Source of the DNA: Massiliimalia sp050943535
GTDB lineage: Bacteria > Bacillota > Clostridia > Oscillospirales > Ruminococcaceae
DNA: 64,000 nucleotides
Assembly (NCBI GenBank): GCA_050943535.1
Contig: JBMNPJ010000008.1
Location: 56,448 to 120,447 of the forward strand
Direction: 5' to 3'
This document shows positions 59,937 through 64,000 of this stretch, piece after piece (position 1 is the stretch's first letter; every line of letters begins with the position of its first letter). The notes under the pieces were generated by a model. The model made no database searches. It was given only the letters and a program-made list of their open reading frames with translations, and was not told the origin of the DNA. Made by a program: the position numbers and the translations under genes.

Positions 59937-60893
59937 ATGGATAAAAGACAAGAAATTATACAAATGCTGAATATTGAAAACGGTTCAGAAGCTTTCTATC
60001 ATCTGCTTTGGCAGGCCAGTCATATGTCCCGGACACAATATGGAAATCGGGGATATCTGTTTGTACAGATTGGGTTGAATGCCGCCCCCTGTTCTGGAAG
60101 ATGCAAGTTCTGTTCTTTAAATGCAGATCAGTTTTGTGTAGAGGAACCGTATACCATGACACCGAATCAGCTGGAGCATTTGCTGTCCACCATTGACTTT
60201 TCAAAAGTATCTGATTTGTTTTTAATGACTACTGCTGATTATGATCAGGATGAATTTTTAACTATGTGCCGATTGGCTCGCAAAAAGATTCCGCCTCAAG
60301 TGGGATTGGTGGCCAATGTTGGAGATTTTGACAGGGAATATGCTTTTGCCTTAAAGGAGGCCGGGGTTCATGCGGTTTACCATATTGTGCGTCTCCGGGA
60401 GGGAATTGATACAGGGATCCCAAAAGAAACTAGAATTCGTACCTTAGATTGTGCAAATGAAGCGGGACTTTCTATTTATTATTGTATTGAACCGATTGGA
60501 GTAGAACATACTTACGAGGAAATTGCAGAAGAAATTTTGCGGGCAATCCATTATAAAGTAGATGTGATGGCGATTATGGGCAGAATTTCTGTTCCGGGGA
60601 CCCCATATGAATCGGTGCCGGAAGTGGGAGAGATGGAACTTGCCAAAATTGCCGCAGTAGCTCGAATTGCGGTGAATCCCAAAATTTCCATGAACATTCA
60701 CGAGCTGAAAAAAACGGCGTTACTGGCTGGTGTCAATCAGTTGTATGCGGAAGTGGGGATTAATCCCCGAGATACTGTAAAAGATACTGCAAAACACCGG
60801 GGTCTTTCTGTTGCAGAGGGAGAGCAGGTTCTCGCAGAGTTTGGATACCCTGTCTTGACAGAGCAAAATGATTTGTTGAGTGGCAGCAAATAA
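59937..60893 (+). CDS. Radical SAM protein, biotin-synthase-like
   Basis: The 318-residue protein binds a [4Fe-4S] cluster through CSGRCKFC (Cx3Cx2C, near residue 52). It has a barrel with LVANVGDFDREYAFALKEAGVHAVYH and a C-terminal part like the BATS domain of BioB/HydE (GRISVPGTPYE, MNIHELKKTALLAGVNQLYAEVG). The Cys/Asn ligands for the second cluster of BioB are not evident, and no biotin genes are near. The reaction is unknown. The gene follows GH116 past a terminator, with GGGAG before the ATG. Confidence 0.85.
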   Translation: MDKRQEIIQMLNIENGSEAFYHLLWQASHMSRTQYGNRGYLFVQIGLNAAPCSGRCKFCSLNADQFCVEEPYTMTPNQLEHLLSTIDFSKVSDLFLMTTADYDQDEFLTMCRLARKKIPPQVGLVANVGDFDREYAFALKEAGVHAVYHIVRLREGIDTGIPKETRIRTLDCANEAGLSIYYCIEPIGVEHTYEEIAEEILRAIHYKVDVMAIMGRISVPGTPYESVPEVGEMELAKIAAVARIAVNPKISMNIHELKKTALLAGVNQLYAEVGINPRDTVKDTAKHRGLSVAEGEQVLAEFGYPVLTEQNDLLSGSK

Positions 60894-60945
60894 GACTTTG
60901 TTTTACAGGTTATGTATTGCTTAAAATTTTGAAAAGCGTGTAAAA

Positions 60946-60984
60946 AGAGACACCCCAATACAAATTGGGGTGTCTCTTTTTTGT
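60946..60984. terminator. Terminator after the radical SAM gene
   Basis: AGAGACACCCCAAT (60946-60959) pairs with ATTGGGGTGTCTCT (60964-60977), followed by TTTTTTG. It lies between convergent genes. Confidence 0.88.
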
Positions 60985-61014
60985 TTAGAAGGTTTGAATT
61001 GAAAATAGCGTGAT

Positions 61015-61674
61015 TTATGATTCAGAAATGATCTTTTCGCTGCACTGCATTTTGCTTTGAATCATTAGCTGTGCTTTTGAAAACATCCGGGCAATCATTC
61101 CTACCAGCAGAGCGGAGAGAATTGTTCCTTCTCGAACACCCTCTAAATGACCTGCAAGCAAAAATGACATGCCGCCGGCAATGACCGTCATAGAAACATC
61201 AAAGATAATTTTTGTAATGCCAAAATCCGTGTTCCATTTGATGGTGACTGCTCTTACAAAAGATTCCCCTGGCAGCATAGCTACATTGGCGACTACTTCC
61301 AGATATACGCCAAATCCTAGTACAATGCACCCTATTAGCAGATATAGAAGTTCAAAAGCATAGTTTTGGGGATTTACTTTTTCCAGCAATACCATGGTAA
61401 AGTCAATGAAATAACCAAAGATAATAGAAATAGGAATTTGCAGAAGATGTTCTGCCTTAAACTGCTTTCTTAAAATCAATAATTGAAGAAGAATAAGAAA
61501 AATGCTAAAAACAATGGTAAACATTCCCAATGTAAAGGGAAAGTTCAAGCTCAACACATAGGGAATGGAAGAAATGGGAGAGGTACCAAGGTTTGCTTTG
61601 GTAATCAAACTTACCCCAAGAGAGTTTACAAATAATCCTACCAGAAATAAAAGATAACATTTTAGTTTTTGCAT
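61015..61674 (-). CDS. YczE/DUF6198-family integral membrane protein
   Basis: The 219-residue protein has five to six hydrophobic segments and the YczE/YitT-like start LFLVGLFVNSLGVSLITKANLGTSPISSIPYVLS. The role of the family is unknown; some members lie near transport or antibiotic-synthesis genes. It starts three bases after the MarR gene stop, so the pair is one operon and the membrane protein is likely induced when the regulator is released. It might expel or sense the inducer. Confidence 0.83.
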   Translation of the reverse strand: MQKLKCYLLFLVGLFVNSLGVSLITKANLGTSPISSIPYVLSLNFPFTLGMFTIVFSIFLILLQLLILRKQFKAEHLLQIPISIIFGYFIDFTMVLLEKVNPQNYAFELLYLLIGCIVLGFGVYLEVVANVAMLPGESFVRAVTIKWNTDFGITKIIFDVSMTVIAGGMSFLLAGHLEGVREGTILSALLVGMIARMFSKAQLMIQSKMQCSEKIISES

Positions 61675-61677
61675 TGA

Positions 61678-62103
61678 TTATGACTCACCTTTCCTGATAT
61701 TTTCATAGATTCTTTCGAATATCTCCATAAAGATTTTTTGTTCTTCGGCAGAAATTCCGTGAAATGCCTGACATTCCAATTGTAGAAAAGCATTTTCCAC
61801 AGATTGCTGAAGCTGTTTCCCATAAGGGGTTAAAAATACGTGAAGCGTTCTTCGGTTTCCGTTGAGCATCTTCCGCTGTACCAGTCCTTTTTCCTCCATA
61901 CGGCTTAACAGGGAGGTCAGTGTTCCGGCTTCGATGTGACATGCACAGGCGATTTCTTTTTGATTTGCGCCGTCGTGGTCTTTTAGGTAGTCTAAAATTT
62001 TAGGCTGTCCAATGGTCAGTTCCGTTCCTTTCAATTGATCCAGTAACTTTTTGTGAAACTGAGCTTGGTTGCACATAAGAAGATAATGAAATGAATGGTC
62101 CAA
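61678..62103 (-). CDS. MarR-family transcriptional regulator
   Basis: The 141-residue winged-helix protein shows LKDHDGANQKEIACACHIEAGTLTSLLSRMEEKGLV (helix-turn-helix) and the wing RKMLNGNRRTLHVFLTPYGK. The start is TTG at 62103, eight bases after AAGGAG. A perfect 16-bp inverted repeat just upstream overlaps its own promoter, so autoregulation is likely. The ligand is unknown. Confidence 0.93.
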   Translation of the reverse strand: MDHSFHYLLMCNQAQFHKKLLDQLKGTELTIGQPKILDYLKDHDGANQKEIACACHIEAGTLTSLLSRMEEKGLVQRKMLNGNRRTLHVFLTPYGKQLQQSVENAFLQLECQAFHGISAEEQKIFMEIFERIYENIRKGES

Positions 62104-62120
62104 AACATATTCTCCTTTTT

Positions 62121-62161
62121 CAAAATGTTATAATTCAAACAATTAGAATTATAACATTTTG
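62121..62161. promoter_or_regulatory. MarR operator: perfect 16-bp inverted repeat
   Basis: CAAAATGTTATAATTC (62121-62136) and GAATTATAACATTTTG (62146-62161) are exact complements around a nine-base AT spacer. The site covers the minus-strand -10 at 62153-62148 and the start region. Confidence 0.85.
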
Positions 62162-62177
62162 AAAATAAGCCTGTCAA
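62148..62177 (-). promoter_or_regulatory. Promoter of the marR-type operon
   Basis: TTGACA (62177-62172), 18 bp, TATAAT (62153-62148) on the minus strand, overlapped by the operator. Confidence 0.8.
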
Positions 62178-62354
62178 TGATAAAGACAATTTTTGTCGGG
62201 AGTTATGAAGCAATAGGGTACTGAGTTTTAAAATATTATGAAAAAAGAATATGAATTCTTAACCTTTTTTAAAGAAGAGAACTATTAAAGAGGAGTTGGC
62301 ATCTATAGACTATCAGAAATATAAACTTAAAAATGAGGAAAAAAGGTGATAGTG

Positions 62355-63089
62355 ATGAAACAATGGTCAAAACGTCTTGCAGCAGTACTAATTTATTATG
62401 TTGTTGCTTTTTGCGGATTTTGGATTTTGTATCAATTTGGGATTGATTATGCAGGAGATAAAATTCACATTTACGCAATTCCCATGATGATCGTTTTATG
62501 TGGGTATGTATTTGTCATAAATAAGAAAAGGATATTTCAAAAAAAGGATTTTACTTTTTGCCCTGAAAATGCAGGACTCAATTTGATTCCATATGTGGCA
62601 GCTTTAGGAGTAGCAGTAACGTGGATTGAAGCGATCGTTAGAAATATGTTTGCCATTGATTTGCTATTTATCACAATCCTTACATTCCTGATTGGGATTG
62701 GGGAAGAAGGGATGTTCCGAAAATATCTGTTAGACGGTGAAGAGAAAACTTTTGTAGGCAAAATAGGGTTGTTTGTTTTTTCTGTTGTGACATTTAGTTT
62801 ACTACATATGATGAATGTAGCAGGAGGACTGACTGTTACTGGTGCATGGATTCAATCTTTGAGTGCAGTTCCTTTTGGAATTGTCGCAGGAATTTTGTAT
62901 TGGAAGACAAAAAATTTATCAGCTTTAATTTTCTGGCACATGATGGTAGATTATTTTTTGTTTATTTCTGTATGCGGAACGTTTTATTCTCCGTCTGTGC
63001 TTGGACTTGGTATGGATGTAATTTTGATCAGTGCACTGATTAGAATTGTTTATCAGGAAATAAAATCCCGAATAGCCCGAAATAAATAA
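62355..63089 (+). CDS. CPBP-family intramembrane metalloprotease
   Basis: The 244-residue membrane protein has about seven hydrophobic segments and the three CPBP (Abi/CAAX) motifs: EEGMFRKYLL (Glu pair), FSLLHMMN (His) and FWHMMVDYFLF (His). Members cleave prenylated or other membrane peptides, and some protect against bacteriocins. ATG 62355 is eight bases after AAGG. It is divergent from the marR operon, so the large operator may influence it too. No clear promoter was found. Confidence 0.87.
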   Translation: MKQWSKRLAAVLIYYVVAFCGFWILYQFGIDYAGDKIHIYAIPMMIVLCGYVFVINKKRIFQKKDFTFCPENAGLNLIPYVAALGVAVTWIEAIVRNMFAIDLLFITILTFLIGIGEEGMFRKYLLDGEEKTFVGKIGLFVFSVVTFSLLHMMNVAGGLTVTGAWIQSLSAVPFGIVAGILYWKTKNLSALIFWHMMVDYFLFISVCGTFYSPSVLGLGMDVILISALIRIVYQEIKSRIARNK

Positions 63090-63094
63090 AAAGT

Positions 63095-63133
63095 AAAAGG
63101 TGTACCACGGAATATCTGCGGTACACCTTTTAT
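63095..63133 (+). terminator. Terminator after the CPBP gene
   Basis: AAAAGGTGTACC (63095-63106) pairs with GGTACACCTTTT (63120-63131). Confidence 0.8.
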
Positions 63134-63205
63134 GACTTCTTATATAGGAATCTTTATATTTACCTGAATAATACATCAGGACTTTTCAACAGGAATCTAG
63201 CTTAC

Positions 63206-63250
63206 GAATAAAAAATAAAAACCTCGAACGCATTTGCGCGTCGAGGTTCT
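63206..63250 (-). terminator. Terminator of the tRNA gene
   Basis: AACCTCG and CGAGGTT arms with an inner ACGC/GCGT pairing; on the minus strand it is followed by TTTTTATTTTTTATTCG. Confidence 0.82.
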
Positions 63251-63254
63251 CAAT

Positions 63255-63331
63255 TGGTATGCCCGATGCGATTCGAACGCACGACCTTCAGAGTCGGAGT
63301 CTGACACTCTATCCAGCTGAGCTACGGGCAC
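63255..63331 (-). tRNA. tRNA-Arg (anticodon CCG)
   Basis: Read on the minus strand it folds as a full cloverleaf. The acceptor is GTGCCCG/CGGGCAT, the D stem GCTC/GAGT, the anticodon stem TCAGA/TCTGA and the T arm GTGCG-TTCGAAT-CGCAT. The anticodon loop CTCCGAC places CCG at 34-36. The 3' CCA is encoded (63257-63255). It would read CGG codons. Confidence 0.96.
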
Positions 63332-63547
63332 ATATCTGTCTTTTTAGAACGAACATTATTATAGCACATCTTTTTAGAAAATGCAATGAGAATTTTTACT
63401 TTTTAAGAAAAAAGGAGGGTGAACCTGAAAATAGAAGGAAAATGAGCCGGATTTCAAAAGAAAATATAAGGTTTACAGGCAAATTATCTATAAAAACAAA
63501 AAAATATCTAGTATAAATAAGCAAAACATAGAAAGGCAAAAAAAGAG

Positions 63548-63576
63548 TTGACAAAGGGAGGTGAACGCGATATAAT
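63548..63576 (+). promoter_or_regulatory. Tandem rrn-type promoter P1
   Basis: TTGACA (63548-63553), 17 bp, TATAAT (63571-63576). Exact consensus. Confidence 0.85.
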
Positions 63577-63732
63577 AAACAAGCTGTCTCGCGAGAGACG
63601 GCACCGCAGAGCAAAAAAGTAAGGCAGAAAGGCCGAAAGAACGAAGTTCATCCTGAGGGGGAGCCCAAGAGTGGAGAGCGGGGAAGAGGCCGGAAAACTT
63701 GAAAAAAGTTTTGAGAGTTCTGAAAAAAGTAC

Positions 63733-63761
63733 TTGACAAACGAAAGCGAATGTGGTAAAAT
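63733..63761 (+). promoter_or_regulatory. Tandem rrn-type promoter P2
   Basis: TTGACA (63733-63738), 17 bp, TAAAAT (63756-63761). Confidence 0.85.
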
Positions 63762-63819
63762 ATTAAAGCTGTCGAAAAACAGCGAATCACACTTCTGAAA
63801 GAACTTCTTAAAAAAGGGG

Positions 63820-63848
63820 TTGACAAAATAAAGAAGATGTGATAAAAT
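63820..63848 (+). promoter_or_regulatory. Tandem rrn-type promoter P3
   Basis: TTGACA (63820-63825), 17 bp, TAAAAT (63843-63848). Confidence 0.85.
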
Positions 63849-64000
63849 AGAAAGGCACTAAGAACAAGTGCTAATTTGAATCTTGAAAATTAAACAATGT
63901 ATAAGGTAAAGAAAGTTGAGAAATAAATCAAGATACCTTGATTGATTCCTTAATCGAGTAATAACGTACAGGTAAGTAATGAGTTAAGATTAAGACAAAA

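Larger units (their letters stand above)
63577..64000 (+). other. Probable rRNA operon leader
   Basis: No protein is encoded. Three consensus-type promoters (P1, P2, P3) stand in tandem. Small hairpins with GNRA-like loops occur (GTCTC-GCGA-GAGAC near 63588; AAAACTT-GAAA-AAGTTTT near 63698). After P3 comes a GCACT/AGTGC hairpin and an AT-rich stretch with TTGAAAATTAAACAATGTATAAG-type sequence common before 16S rRNA genes. The 16S gene itself must lie beyond the window, so this is inference. Confidence 0.65.

Overview
The window reads as chromosomal DNA from a gut-type anaerobic Clostridia member, most likely Oscillospiraceae/Ruminococcaceae. The supports are a reverse rubrerythrin, the DUF3793/DUF2325 pair, a Firmicutes class III fructose-1,6-bisphosphatase, a GlgC/GlgD glycogen set, many TTG/GTG starts behind strong AGGAGG-type ribosome sites, and consensus TTGACA-17-TATAAT promoters. 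No phage or large integrative element is visible. The species is not determined.

Layout. 1-3.7 kb: tail of an unknown gene, reverse rubrerythrin, a DUF2325-DUF3793 operon whose promoter carries a DtxR-like operator, the DtxR-type regulator, and a 2-hydroxyacid dehydrogenase. 3.7-5.2 kb: tandem intergenic repeats and a membrane-anchored XRE regulator. 5.4-8.7 kb: a tryptophan-type ABC transporter (trpXYZ) behind a T-box leader with a UGG specifier. 9.5-10.6 kb: a 36-codon Tyr-rich leader peptide, a terminator, and prephenate dehydrogenase, which together look like a ribosome-mediated tyrosine attenuator. 10.8-13 kb: glycerate kinase and a dehydrogenase. 13.1-13.3 kb: a candidate structured small RNA. 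13.5-20 kb: BipA/TypA, a PHP hydrolase, two Gfo/Idh/MocA oxidoreductases, cyclophilin and a cupin. 20.1-22 kb: an Lsa-like ABC-F protein behind a terminator-containing leader. 22-33.2 kb: glycogen and maltodextrin metabolism (GH13, glgP, glgA, glgD, glgC, glgB), with an unusual histone-like tail on GlgB. 33.5-34.8 kb: DUF134 regulator and Mrp ATPase behind duplicated operator-like sites. 35.3-40.7 kb: ddl-murI-ywiB-argS-homocysteine methyltransferase operon.

40.97-42.3 kb: a retron, made of an ncRNA with 12-bp a1/a2 ends and a reverse transcriptase with NAxxH, YxDD and VTG motifs, with no adjacent effector gene. 42.4-45.1 kb: antiporter, PII-like protein and AzlCD. 45.3-49.5 kb: an envelope operon (glycosyltransferase, polysaccharide deacetylase, flippase-like protein) and a CmpB-like membrane protein. 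50-55.8 kb: citrate synthase, Fbp, nitroreductase, MATE exporter. 55.9-60.9 kb: Gfo/Idh oxidoreductase divergent from a GH116 glycosidase, then a radical SAM enzyme. 61-63.1 kb: MarR-membrane protein pair with a perfect operator, and a CPBP protease. 63.25 kb: tRNA-Arg(CCG). 63.5-64 kb: three tandem consensus promoters and a leader that probably feed an rRNA operon just outside the window.

A theme is RNA-level control (T-box, tyr attenuator, ABC-F leader, retron RNA, structured RNA upstream of typA). A second theme is a family of mosaic, non-coding intergenic repeats, two copies of which sit between convergent genes and are flanked on both sides by near-duplicate terminator hairpins.
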